This document shows, in pieces, positions 9,344 through 17,192 of a stretch of DNA of 64,000 bases; position 1 is the first letter of the stretch, and each line of letters starts with the position of its first letter. The notes under the pieces were generated by a model that worked only from the letters and a program-made list of their open reading frames with translations, was not told the DNA's origin and made no database searches. A program made the translations under genes and the position numbers. The stretch lies in the NCBI GenBank assembly GCA_005402585.1, contig BIFP01000052.1, forward strand, positions 186,001-250,000, read 5' to 3'. This DNA comes from Micromonosporaceae bacterium KJ-029. GTDB taxonomy: Bacteria > Actinomycetota > Actinomycetes > Mycobacteriales > Micromonosporaceae.

Positions 9344-9382
9344 GGGCCCCTGGTCCGACCGAACCGGTCGGACCAGGGGCCC
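9344..9382. terminator. Strong hairpin terminator after the GH6 gene
   Basis: A perfect 17-bp stem (9344-9360 with 9366-9382) closes a 5-base GAACC loop. It lies between the cellulase stop and the convergent gene ending at 9467, and could act on both strands. Confidence 0.85.
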
Positions 9383-9466
9383 CTCTCGACGTACGGCCCG
9401 CAGCCACCTGCCGGCCGTCCCGTGGGCCGGACGCACCGGTCCGGTCCCGGGTCGTCGACCCGCTGG

Positions 9467-9850
9467 TCAGGGCACGGTCTTCTCGATCGCCGCCCGGCCG
9501 GTCTCGTCCAGCTCGCGCCGGGCCCGCTCGATGTTCTCCGGGGTGAGGTCCTGGCCCCGCGCCATCACCAGATCCTCCGGCTCCCAGGGCTGCTCGGCGC
9601 CAGTGCGGATGTTGTCCCCCGCGGCGCCGGTACCGGTCCCCGTCGCCCCGGTGCCGGCCGCGTACGGGTCGCCGAGGAGGTCTTCGGTCGGCCCACCGCG
9701 GCCGGCCCCCTCGCCCGGTTCGGCGAAGGCCGGGGTGTCCCGGTCGGGTCCGCCCCCGGTCATCAGCTGAGGGACAGCGCTGTCGTCGTCCACCGCCGCG
9801 GCCACCTCCGGGCGCTCCTCCAGCGGTCGTTCCCAGTCCCGATCGGTCAT
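9467..9850 (-). CDS. Hypothetical acidic protein (127 aa)
   Basis: Not recognised. The product is hydrophilic and low-complexity, with an acidic N-terminal half rich in Gly, Pro and Asp and a C-terminal segment containing LTPENIERARRELDETGRAA, which looks helical. There is no signal peptide or membrane segment. ATG at 9850 has GGAGG about 9 bases upstream; the open frame extends slightly further. It lies downstream of, and in the same direction as, two other uncharacterised genes but is separated from them by a terminator. It is probably a small cytoplasmic actinobacterial protein. Confidence 0.65.
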   Translation of the reverse strand: MTDRDWERPLEERPEVAAAVDDDSAVPQLMTGGGPDRDTPAFAEPGEGAGRGGPTEDLLGDPYAAGTGATGTGTGAAGDNIRTGAEQPWEPEDLVMARGQDLTPENIERARRELDETGRAAIEKTVP

Positions 9851-9993
9851 CGTCGCCGCCCTCCTGTCCACCGCCGAACTCCGGCCTACCTTTCGCTCGC
9901 GACCGCGAGGCTCGCGACGCTCACTCCATCGCGCTCGCAGGTGGCCCCCGCCGGGTACCCGCCAGGCCGGTCGTCATGCCTGGCGGTGGTCAC

Positions 9994-10034
9994 GACGCAG
10001 GCGGGCGCCCCGGTCCGGGACGCCCGCCTGCGTC
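9994..10034 (-). terminator. Terminator after the 10.0-11.5 kb gene pair
   Basis: A 14-bp stem (9994-10007 with 10021-10034) and 13-base loop lie 5 bases beyond the stop of the minus-strand gene ending at 10040. Confidence 0.75.
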
Positions 10035-10039
10035 GACGG

Positions 10040-10933
10040 TCAGCGGCCGAGCACCCGGTCGAGGAAGTCGCGGTACTCGCGTACGGCCACCCGCAGCTGC
10101 TCGGTGTCGGTCGCGCCCGCCTCCTGCCAGCCGCCGAGCTTGTTCTTGTGCTCCGCCAGCGCTGCGGACAGGGCCTGCATGGCCTCGTCGACCAGGGACT
10201 GCGCCTGACCGGCCGCGGCCCGCGGGTCGTCCACGAAACGCAGCTGCACGTCCCGCCAGCGGTCCCGGAATCCCCGCGCCGTGGTCTCGTCGAACAGGGT
10301 CGCCGCCCCGACCGGCACCGCCTCGGCGATGGCGGGCGCGACGCCGTTCGGCGGCTCCGCATCCGGGTCGACCATCGTCGGGGTGGCGCTGCCGTACCCC
10401 GCCCCACCAGCCGCCGCCGCGTCGTACCCCGTCCCGCCGTATCCCGCGCCGGCCGCCGCCGCGTCGGCCTCGGTCGACGCCTCCGGCTCGTCCTCGGTCA
10501 CGCCGGGCAGGCCGGGCCGCCGGTCGCTGCCGGCGCCGGTCCGATCGAACTCGGCGGTGGGATCCGCACGCCACCCCTCGCGCTCACCGTCGATCGCGCC
10601 GTCGCCGGGCTGGGCGGTGCGCTCCTCGCGGGGGTCAGGCTCGTCCTCCGGGTACGGGCTGGCCAGCGCGGACGCCGCCACCGCGCCGGCGACGGTGGGC
10701 GCGCCGAAGGTGGTCGGCACCGGACCCGGCGGGTGGAAGTCACTCCGCTCGGCGTCGGCACCCGGGCGGCCGCCCGACGAACCGGACCGGTCCGCGCCGG
10801 CCTCCGACCGGTCCGTCGGCTCGTCGACGGCCTCCGGCGCGGCACGGTCATCGGCGCTGGGCGGCGCTGTCACCGGGGCGGACCGGACGGCCTCGGGGTC
10901 GTCGTTGTTGAGCTGCTGCTCTTCCTGCCGCAT
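10040..10933 (-). CDS. Hypothetical protein with disordered N-terminus and helical C-terminal domain
   Basis: Function unknown. Of 297 residues, the first ~190 are low-complexity and acidic, rich in Asp, Glu, Pro, Ala and Gly, with a Gly/Tyr/Ala repeat-like patch near residue 155-180. The last ~95 form a predicted helical domain beginning around FRDRWRDVQLRFVDDPR and ending RVAVREYRDFLDRVLGR. That domain aligns by eye with the C-terminal domain of the gene just upstream (10944-11537), including the W-x2-(V/L)-Q-x-RF-(I/V)-D core and a closing (Y/F)RxLFxxLLG-like helix. The pair therefore looks like a duplication with a domain swap. ATG 10933 follows GAGGAG, and 10 bases separate the two genes, so they are likely one operon. 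Confidence 0.7.
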   Translation of the reverse strand: MRQEEQQLNNDDPEAVRSAPVTAPPSADDRAAPEAVDEPTDRSEAGADRSGSSGGRPGADAERSDFHPPGPVPTTFGAPTVAGAVAASALASPYPEDEPDPREERTAQPGDGAIDGEREGWRADPTAEFDRTGAGSDRRPGLPGVTEDEPEASTEADAAAAGAGYGGTGYDAAAAGGAGYGSATPTMVDPDAEPPNGVAPAIAEAVPVGAATLFDETTARGFRDRWRDVQLRFVDDPRAAAGQAQSLVDEAMQALSAALAEHKNKLGGWQEAGATDTEQLRVAVREYRDFLDRVLGR

Positions 10934-10943
10934 GGTGATCTCC

Positions 10944-11537
10944 TCAGCGGTTCGTGGCGTCGTGGGCGGCGTCGGGTCGGCGCTGCTCCGGCGTCGGGGC
11001 GGCGACCGGCTCCGCGCCGAGCAGGTCGGCGAAGAGTGCGCGGTAGTGGACGACGGCCTGGCGGAGGTCCTCGGTGCTGGCCTCGCCCCGGGCGTTGCGT
11101 AGGTGGATCTCGTGGGCGTCCCGGTAGTGGCTGAGCGTGCGACCGTGCTCGACAGACAGATGGGCGATCTGGTCGGGGAAGTCACCGGTGGGGTATCCCC
11201 GTTCGGCGACGAGCCGGGTGACCAGTTCGTCGGCCTGGCTGACGGTTTCGGCGGGGGAGTCGATGAAACGCACCTGGAGTTCCTCCCACGCGTCGGCGTA
11301 CCGTGCGCGGGAGTCGGGATCGAGTGGGACCAACCGGAGTTCGGCGTGCCGGCGTTCCCGGTCCCGTAGCTCCCGCTCGGCCGCGCTGCGGCTGTCCTGC
11401 TCGGCCACGACGTGGTCGTACTCGGGCCCGAAGCGCTGCCGGAGCGCCCGGCGGCGGCCTGCCACGACGACGGCCGCGGCGAGGGCGACGACGACCAGGA
11501 TGACGAGGATGGTGACGAATATCTGCGTGGGCGACAT
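10944..11537 (-). CDS. Single-pass membrane protein with helical cytoplasmic domain
   Basis: Function unknown. The 197 residues open with an N-terminal transmembrane helix (about residues 5-28, rich in V, I, L and A), then an RRR stop-transfer. A coiled or helical acidic region follows (AEQDSRSAAERELRDRERR), then a domain starting at YADAWEELQVRFIDSPAE that is shared with the downstream neighbour. ATG 11537 has a GGAGGA site; an upstream open frame to 11735 has no protein character. Actinobacterial genomes often carry similar membrane proteins called secreted or hypothetical. The shared domain suggests the two products act together at the membrane, perhaps by heterotypic pairing. Confidence 0.7.
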   Translation of the reverse strand: MSPTQIFVTILVILVVVALAAAVVVAGRRRALRQRFGPEYDHVVAEQDSRSAAERELRDRERRHAELRLVPLDPDSRARYADAWEELQVRFIDSPAETVSQADELVTRLVAERGYPTGDFPDQIAHLSVEHGRTLSHYRDAHEIHLRNARGEASTEDLRQAVVHYRALFADLLGAEPVAAPTPEQRRPDAAHDATNR

Positions 11538-11758
11538 GGCTCCTCCTTCGCCCGCAGTTATTCCCTCCGTCCACAGATCACCAATCCCGTTCCGGAGTAC
11601 TTTCCTCGCCCGACTCGGGCTGCGACGGGCGTGAGGGTTCAATACCGCGCGAACCTGGGGGCAAACCCGGGGCGATCGGGAAAATGGGGTCGGCGATCCG
11701 GGATTACCCCGACTGATCCAGTGTGCGTCCGGCATCCGACCGTTCGTTACTGTGCCGG

Positions 11759-11764
11759 TAGCCT
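11759..11764 (+). promoter_or_regulatory. Candidate -10 (TAGCCT) for the conservon operon
   Basis: TAGCCT here predicts a transcription start near 11772. That gives a leader of about 145 bases if translation begins at TTG 11916, or almost none if GTG 11781 is used. No clear -35 hexamer is visible. Confidence 0.4.
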
Positions 11765-11915
11765 CGACGGACGGTAGTGCGTGCGGCTCGGATTACGTAT
11801 CCTGCCCAAGGCGCCCGAGCCGGCGTCCCGGCGGGGCAACCGGGGTGCGCCCCGGCGACGGCGCTGCCCGGCCGTGCCGGGAGCCCTTCCAGCCACCCTT
11901 CCGGGCGAGGTCCGA

Positions 11916-14525
11916 TTGAACACCCGCGACTGGCCGATCCGCTCCAAGCTGACCGCGCTGGTCGTCGTGCCGGTGACCGCGCTGCTGGCACTGTGGATAT
12001 TCGCGACCACCCTCACCTTCGGACCGGCGCTGGACCTGCTCGCCGCCCGGACGCTCCTCTACGACCTGGGCAGACCGGGCGAGACGGTGGTGGCCGAGCT
12101 GCAACGGGAGCGGCGGCTCTCGGTGGTGCACCTCGCCTCGCCTACATCGGCGTGCGGCCAGCCGCCGGCCAACTGCGTGCTGCCGGCCCTGTTCGAGCAG
12201 CGGGCCCGTACCGACGCGGCCGTGGCCGAACTGCGCCGCCGTATCGCCGGGGACGAACTGCGCGACGCGGCCGGGAAGTTGCTCGACACCCGGCTGGACC
12301 GGCTGGTCAGCGAATTGGACGCCTTGCCGGCAGGGCGCGGGTTCATCGACCGCCGGGACCTGGACCGGGCCGGTGCGGTCGGCCTCTACAGCGGGATGAT
12401 CTCCGCTGCCTTCCACACCTTCGAGGCGATGGCCAACCTGCCGGATCAGGATCTCAACCGGGAGGCGCTGGCCCTCACGGACCTGGGCCGCTCGCGCGAA
12501 CTGCTCGGCCAGGCCGACGCGCTGCTGGCCGGTGCGTTGACCGGCGGCGGGTTCGCCGACGGGGAGCACGCGCTGCTCGTCCAGGCCGTCGGTAAGCAGC
12601 GGTTCCTGGCCGACGACGCGGTGGCCGAACTGCCCGAGGCGGACCGGGCCGCGTACCAGCGCCTGACCGAGCAGGACGAGTTCGGCCAGCTACGGGCGTT
12701 GCAGGACGAACTGGTCGCCGCCGGCCCCACCGCCCGGATCAAGGTCGACCCGCAGGCGTGGCAGGCCAGCTACGACGCGGTGCAGCAGGCGCTGCGGGAC
12801 TTCGAGTTGACCCAGGCCGACGGCCTCGCCGACCGGTCGGTGCCGATGGCGGTACGCACCCTGGCCCGGCTGGCGGCCGCCGGCCTGCTCGGGCTGATCG
12901 CTGTCGTGCTCTCGCTGGTGGTGGCGGTGCGGGTCGGCCGCTCCCTCGCCCAACGGCTCACCCTGGTGCACGGCACGCTGAAGAAGGCGGAACAGCGGCT
13001 GCCGGACGTGGTGGAGCGGTTGCGCCGGGGCGAGGAGGTGGACATCGCCCAGGAGGCGCCGGTGGCCGACCGGGGTGCGGACGAGATCGGCCAGGTCGCG
13101 CAGGCGTTCACCGAGGTGCAGAAGGTGGCGATCCGGTCCGCCATGGTCGAGGTCACCCTCCGGCGCGGGCTGAACGAGGTCTTCCTGAACATCGCGCGAC
13201 GCAGCCAGGGTCTGGTGCACCGGCAGCTCGCCGTGCTCGACCGGCTGGAACGCGACGCGGAGGACCCGGACCACCTCGCCGAGCTGTTCCGGGTCGACCA
13301 TCTCGCCACCCGGCTGCGCCGGCACGCCGAGGACCTGGTCATCCTCGCCGACGCCGCACCGGGGCGTGGCTGGCGTAACCCGGTCGCCATGGTGGACCTG
13401 ATCCGCGGGGCGATCTCCGAGGTCGAGGCGTACGACCGGGTCGAGATCGGCGCGGTGCAGCCCGCCGGCACGGTCGGCCGGGTGGTGGGCGACGTCATCC
13501 ACCTGCTCGCCGAGCTGATGGAGAACGCCACCACGTTTTCCCCGCCCGAGTCGAGGGTGGAGGTGTCGGGCGAGCACGTCGCGCAGGGGTACGCGCTGTC
13601 GGTCTCCGACCAGGGCCTCGGCATGACCGCGGCGGCCATCGAGGAGGCCAACCGCAAGCTGGCCCAGTCCCCGGAGTTCGACCCGGCCGAGACGGCCCGG
13701 CTCGGACTGTTCGTGGTGGCACGGCTGGCCGCCCGGCACGGCGTGCAGGTGCGGCTGCGTCCGTCGGAGGGCACCGGCTTGACCGCGGTGGTGGTGATCC
13801 CCACCGAGCTGATTACCACCGAGCCCTCGCCGCTGCCGGGCCCGGACGTGCCGGCCGCCGACGAGCAGGCGGCCACCCCGGAGCAACGTCGGCTGGCCCG
13901 GGCGACGCGGTTGACCACTGTCCCCCGGCCACGCTCCCGATCGGCGACGCGTGCGAAACCGACCCCGGACGGTCCCGAGCGGACCGCGCCGACCGGAGAG
14001 CCGGCCGCCGACGTGGGACAGGGCGCTCCGGCCCGCGGCTCGACCGTGGCACCGGCCGAGGAGCCGGACGGGCTGCCCCGCCGGATCCGCCGACGCGGCC
14101 CGGTCGCTCCGGCCAGGCCGGCGGTGCGGGCGGTACCGGCCGTGGCCGACGGCGTTCGAGGCCCGGTGGACGCGCCGACGGTCCGGCTGCCGGCGGTGAC
14201 CGCCCGGCCGGGGCAGGCGGCAGCGATCGACGGCCCAGCGGCCGACCGGACCGAGCAGGTGGCGGCGATTGACGGTCCAACCGTGCAGCATCCGGTGGTG
14301 GTGCCCCGTGTACCGGCCGGAGGGCTCGGCGACCCGTCACCGCGCAGCCCGGAGGAGGCGCGCCGGTTCATGTCCGCCCTACAGTCCGGCACCGCACGGG
14401 GCCGGTTGGCCGCCGTCGCCCAGGACCGGAGCACCGAAAGCCAGACCGCCGACCAGGATCGGACCACCGATCGGACCGGACCGGCGACTGTGGAATCCCC
14501 GACCGCGACTGAGAGGGACGCCTGA
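11916..14525 (+). CDS. cvnA: Conservon sensor histidine kinase-like protein (CvnA), NIT domain
   Basis: Membrane sensor of a CvnABCD conservon. Two transmembrane helices (about residues 10-35 and 318-340) flank an extracellular nitrate/nitrite-sensing-type domain. A HAMP-like linker, a coiled dimerisation region and a HATPase follow; the N box (ELMENATTFSPPESRV) lies near residue 533. The last ~230 residues are a disordered Pro/Ala/Arg/Thr tail. I prefer TTG at 11916 because the product then begins LNTRDWPIRSKL, as I recall for family members, with GCGAGG 5 bases upstream. GTG at 11781 is the longest alternative. At 869 residues it is of normal length. Its stop overlaps the next start (TGATG), so translation is coupled. 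Whether the protein is an active kinase is not known. Confidence 0.85.
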   Translation: MNTRDWPIRSKLTALVVVPVTALLALWIFATTLTFGPALDLLAARTLLYDLGRPGETVVAELQRERRLSVVHLASPTSACGQPPANCVLPALFEQRARTDAAVAELRRRIAGDELRDAAGKLLDTRLDRLVSELDALPAGRGFIDRRDLDRAGAVGLYSGMISAAFHTFEAMANLPDQDLNREALALTDLGRSRELLGQADALLAGALTGGGFADGEHALLVQAVGKQRFLADDAVAELPEADRAAYQRLTEQDEFGQLRALQDELVAAGPTARIKVDPQAWQASYDAVQQALRDFELTQADGLADRSVPMAVRTLARLAAAGLLGLIAVVLSLVVAVRVGRSLAQRLTLVHGTLKKAEQRLPDVVERLRRGEEVDIAQEAPVADRGADEIGQVAQAFTEVQKVAIRSAMVEVTLRRGLNEVFLNIARRSQGLVHRQLAVLDRLERDAEDPDHLAELFRVDHLATRLRRHAEDLVILADAAPGRGWRNPVAMVDLIRGAISEVEAYDRVEIGAVQPAGTVGRVVGDVIHLLAELMENATTFSPPESRVEVSGEHVAQGYALSVSDQGLGMTAAAIEEANRKLAQSPEFDPAETARLGLFVVARLAARHGVQVRLRPSEGTGLTAVVVIPTELITTEPSPLPGPDVPAADEQAATPEQRRLARATRLTTVPRPRSRSATRAKPTPDGPERTAPTGEPAADVGQGAPARGSTVAPAEEPDGLPRRIRRRGPVAPARPAVRAVPAVADGVRGPVDAPTVRLPAVTARPGQAAAIDGPAADRTEQVAAIDGPTVQHPVVVPRVPAGGLGDPSPRSPEEARRFMSALQSGTARGRLAAVAQDRSTESQTADQDRTTDRTGPATVESPTATERDA

Positions 14526-14944
14526 TGCAATCGACGAGGCAGAGTGCCGATCTCGACTGGTTGCTCGACGATCTGATGGAGCGGGTGCCGCCCGCGCGGC
14601 GGGCCGTGGTGCTCTCGGCGGACGGACTCCTGCTGGGCTCCTCCGCCGGGATGGACCGGGCCGACGCCGAGCACCTCTGCGCCCTGGCCTCGGGCCTCTC
14701 CAGCCTGGCCCGGGGCGCCAGTCGGCACCTCGCCGCCGGGCAGGTCCGGCAGACGGTGGTGGAGATGGAGTCCGCGTACCTCTTCGTGACCGCGGCGGGG
14801 CAGGGCGCATGCCTGGCGGTGGCCAGCGACACCGACGCGGACATCGGCCTGGTGGCGTACGAGATGGCGATGCTGGTGACCCGGGTGGGCGAGAATCTGG
14901 GGGCTCCGAGCCGGGCGTCGGTGGGTGTAGCCGATGCGGGCTGA
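14525..14944 (+). CDS. cvnB: Roadblock/LC7 domain protein (CvnB)
   Basis: Small 139-residue protein of the MglB/Roadblock-LC7 fold, expected to regulate the GTPase encoded two genes downstream in the conservon. Features include LDWLLDDLMERVPPARRAVV at the start, the VLSADGLLL strand and a C-terminal helix (YEMAMLVTRVGENLG). ATG 14525 overlaps the cvnA stop in TGATG. It overlaps cvnC by 11 bases. Role inferred from family and gene order. Confidence 0.9.
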   Translation: MQSTRQSADLDWLLDDLMERVPPARRAVVLSADGLLLGSSAGMDRADAEHLCALASGLSSLARGASRHLAAGQVRQTVVEMESAYLFVTAAGQGACLAVASDTDADIGLVAYEMAMLVTRVGENLGAPSRASVGVADAG

Positions 14945-15323
14945 GTTACCCGGGCACCAGCATGAGTGGCTCGACGGCGACGCCGGCCCGGTGGTGCGTC
15001 CGTACACCCTGACCGGCGGCCGGGTCCGGCCCAGCGCGGACGGGTTCGACCTGGTGGCGTACGTGCTGGCGATGCCGGACCCCGACCTGGCCGCCTACCC
15101 GGAGCTGCATCCGGAGCATCGGCTGCTGGTGGAACTGGCCGGCCGGGGAACCCCGGTCGTGGAACTCGCCGCCGACCTGAATCTCGCCGTCGGCGTGGTC
15201 CGGGTGCTACTTGGTGATCTGCTGACCCGGGGACTGGTCGCCGTGCGTCAGCCGCCGCGCGCCACGTATCTGCCCGACAACGACATCCTCAAGGCGGTGG
15301 TCGATGGACTCCGTGCGTTATGA
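14934..15323 (+). CDS. cvnC: DUF742 protein (CvnC)
   Basis: 129-residue DUF742 protein, third member of the conservon. The N-terminal segment ends in VVRPYTLTGGRVRPS, a family hallmark. The rest resembles a winged helix (VVELAADLNLAVGVVRVLLG followed by a basic RQPPRATYL), so DNA or partner binding is plausible. It overlaps cvnB by 11 bases and cvnD by 20, so all four genes are translated as one coupled unit. Confidence 0.88.
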   Translation: MRAELPGHQHEWLDGDAGPVVRPYTLTGGRVRPSADGFDLVAYVLAMPDPDLAAYPELHPEHRLLVELAGRGTPVVELAADLNLAVGVVRVLLGDLLTRGLVAVRQPPRATYLPDNDILKAVVDGLRAL

Positions 15324-15906
15324 CGGCGAGCGGCGGGGCCATCGGGTCCCGATCGCGTTGAAGATCCTCATCGCCGGCGGCTTCGGCGCCGGCAAGACGA
15401 CTCTGGTGAGCGCGTTGAGTGAGGTCCGGCCGTTGCAGACCGAGGAGATCCTGACCGGAGCCGGCATCGACACCGACGACGTCTCCGGCGTGGAGACCAA
15501 GTCGACCACCACGGTGGCGATGGACTTCGGGCGGATCACCATCAACGACGACCTGCAGCTGTACCTGTTCGGCACGCCGGGACAGGACCGGTTCTGGTTC
15601 CTCTGGGACGAACTGGCCTTCGGGGCGCTCGGCGCGGTGGTGCTCGCCGACACCCGCCGGCTGGCCGACTGCTTCCCGTCGATCGACTACTTCGAGCAGC
15701 GGGGCATCCCGTTCGTGGTCGGGGTCAACTGCTTCGACGGTTCCCGGCGGTTCGGTCTGGAGGCCGTACGACGGGCCCTGGACCTCGACCCCGAGGTGCC
15801 GATGGTGCTCTGCGACGCCCGCGACCGGCAGTCCGGGAAGACGGTGCTGATCTCCCTGGTGGAGCACGTCGCCCGCAAGCGGGGCGAGCCGGTGCCGGCG
15901 GCCTGA
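15304..15906 (+). CDS. cvnD: Conservon small GTP-binding protein (CvnD)
   Basis: 200-residue Ras-like GTPase of the MglA/CvnD group, cytoplasmic. The P-loop is GGFGAGKTT (about residues 25-33). The switch region contains ETKSTTTVAMDFG, and FGTPGQDRF takes the place of the usual DTAGQ motif. VVGVNCFDG occupies the NKxD position and departs from consensus, as is usual in this group. It probably cycles under CvnB and signals downstream of CvnA. ATG 15304 lies inside the end of cvnC. The operon ends here; the next gene, a lactonase, begins about 110 bases later. Confidence 0.9.
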   Translation: MDSVRYDGERRGHRVPIALKILIAGGFGAGKTTLVSALSEVRPLQTEEILTGAGIDTDDVSGVETKSTTTVAMDFGRITINDDLQLYLFGTPGQDRFWFLWDELAFGALGAVVLADTRRLADCFPSIDYFEQRGIPFVVGVNCFDGSRRFGLEAVRRALDLDPEVPMVLCDARDRQSGKTVLISLVEHVARKRGEPVPAA

Positions 15907-16018
15907 CCGCCGCCCGGTCGGCGGCAGGGCCACCGCGACGCGGATCGCAGGTCTAACCCGCCGGTGTCGGGGGAAGGTCTCGGGTGGGATCGACGGAGTG
16001 ATCGGAAGGCGGTACCCG

Positions 16019-17056
16019 GTGGCAGGCCAGGGCGAGATCGTTCACATCGGCGGGTACACCGCGCACAGCGGCGGGCGGGGCGCCGGCATCGTCGCCGCCC
16101 GGCGCGATCCCGATACCGGCGAGCTGACCGTGCTGGGCACGGTCGCGGTCACCGCGTCGCCGTCCTTCCTCACCCGCCATCCGACCCGGCCCGTGCTGTA
16201 CGCGGTCAACGAACTGCCCACCGGTGAGATCAGTGCGTGGCGGGTGGCCCCCGACGGCGACCTGACGGCGATCGGCTCGCGGCCGACCGGTGGGGCGGAT
16301 CCGTGCCACCTGGCGGTCGCACCGGACGGCGCCCACCTGTTCGTCGCCAACTACGGCGGTGGCAGCGTGACGGTCTTTCCGCTCGACCCCGCCGGGGTGC
16401 CCGGCGAGCGTACCGACCTGGTGGCACACCAGGGGCACGGCGCCGATCCCGAGCGCCAGGAGCGGGCGCACGCGCACATGGTCTCGCCGGGGACCGGGCG
16501 GCAACCGCTGCTCGCCGTCGACCTGGGCACCGACTCGATCTACCGGTACGACCTCGACGCCCCGTCCGGGCGGTTGGTGCCCCGGGCGCCACGGGTGCGT
16601 ACGGCGCCCGGAACCGGCCCCCGGCACCTGGCCCGGCACCCGGACGGGCGGCGCTGCTACATCTCCGGTGAGTTGGACGGCTCGGTCCTCGCGTACGAGC
16701 TGACCGACGACGGTGCGCTGCACCAGCGGGCTCGAGTCGAGGCCAGCGACCGGCCCGGCCACGTCCAGCCGTCGGAGATCGCTGTCGGCGCGGACGGCCG
16801 TTTCCTCTACGTCGCCAACCGGGGAGTGGGCACGGTGGCCGTGTTCGCGCTCGGCGCGGACCGGCCCGAGCTGGTCGGCGAGGTGGACACCGGCGGGGAG
16901 TGGCCCCGCCACTTCGTGCTCGTCGGCGAGCACCTCTACGTCGCCGACGAGCGGGCGGACATGGTGCGTACCTTCCGCGTCGAACGGGAGACCGGTGTGC
17001 CGGTGGCAATCGGGGAGCCGTTGCCGGTCGCCAGCCCCACCTGCGTTCTGCCCTGA
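16019..17056 (+). CDS. Lactonase-family beta-propeller protein (6-phosphogluconolactonase-like)
   Basis: About 345 residues of the seven-bladed lactonase family (YbhE/Pgl type), with repeated blades marked by HLFVANYGGGSV, LYVANRGVGTV and LYVADERADMV. Known relatives hydrolyse 6-phosphogluconolactone in the pentose phosphate pathway, but many family members have other sugar-lactone substrates, so the substrate is uncertain. No signal peptide is seen. GTG 16019 has GGAAGG at good spacing; GTG 15998 is in frame and would add seven residues. It stands alone between the conservon and a secreted VWA gene. Confidence 0.85.
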   Translation: MAGQGEIVHIGGYTAHSGGRGAGIVAARRDPDTGELTVLGTVAVTASPSFLTRHPTRPVLYAVNELPTGEISAWRVAPDGDLTAIGSRPTGGADPCHLAVAPDGAHLFVANYGGGSVTVFPLDPAGVPGERTDLVAHQGHGADPERQERAHAHMVSPGTGRQPLLAVDLGTDSIYRYDLDAPSGRLVPRAPRVRTAPGTGPRHLARHPDGRRCYISGELDGSVLAYELTDDGALHQRARVEASDRPGHVQPSEIAVGADGRFLYVANRGVGTVAVFALGADRPELVGEVDTGGEWPRHFVLVGEHLYVADERADMVRTFRVERETGVPVAIGEPLPVASPTCVLP

Positions 17057-17192
17057 TCGTGGGTGTTGGACATTGATGGATCCACATTGCGCCGTTGACT
17101 CATCACTCAACGTTACTAAATGGCGGTAAACTGTTTCTCCTCTGTAACTTTCGTCCGAACGGCCGTGGCAGTCCATCAGTCGGGTACGCAAG

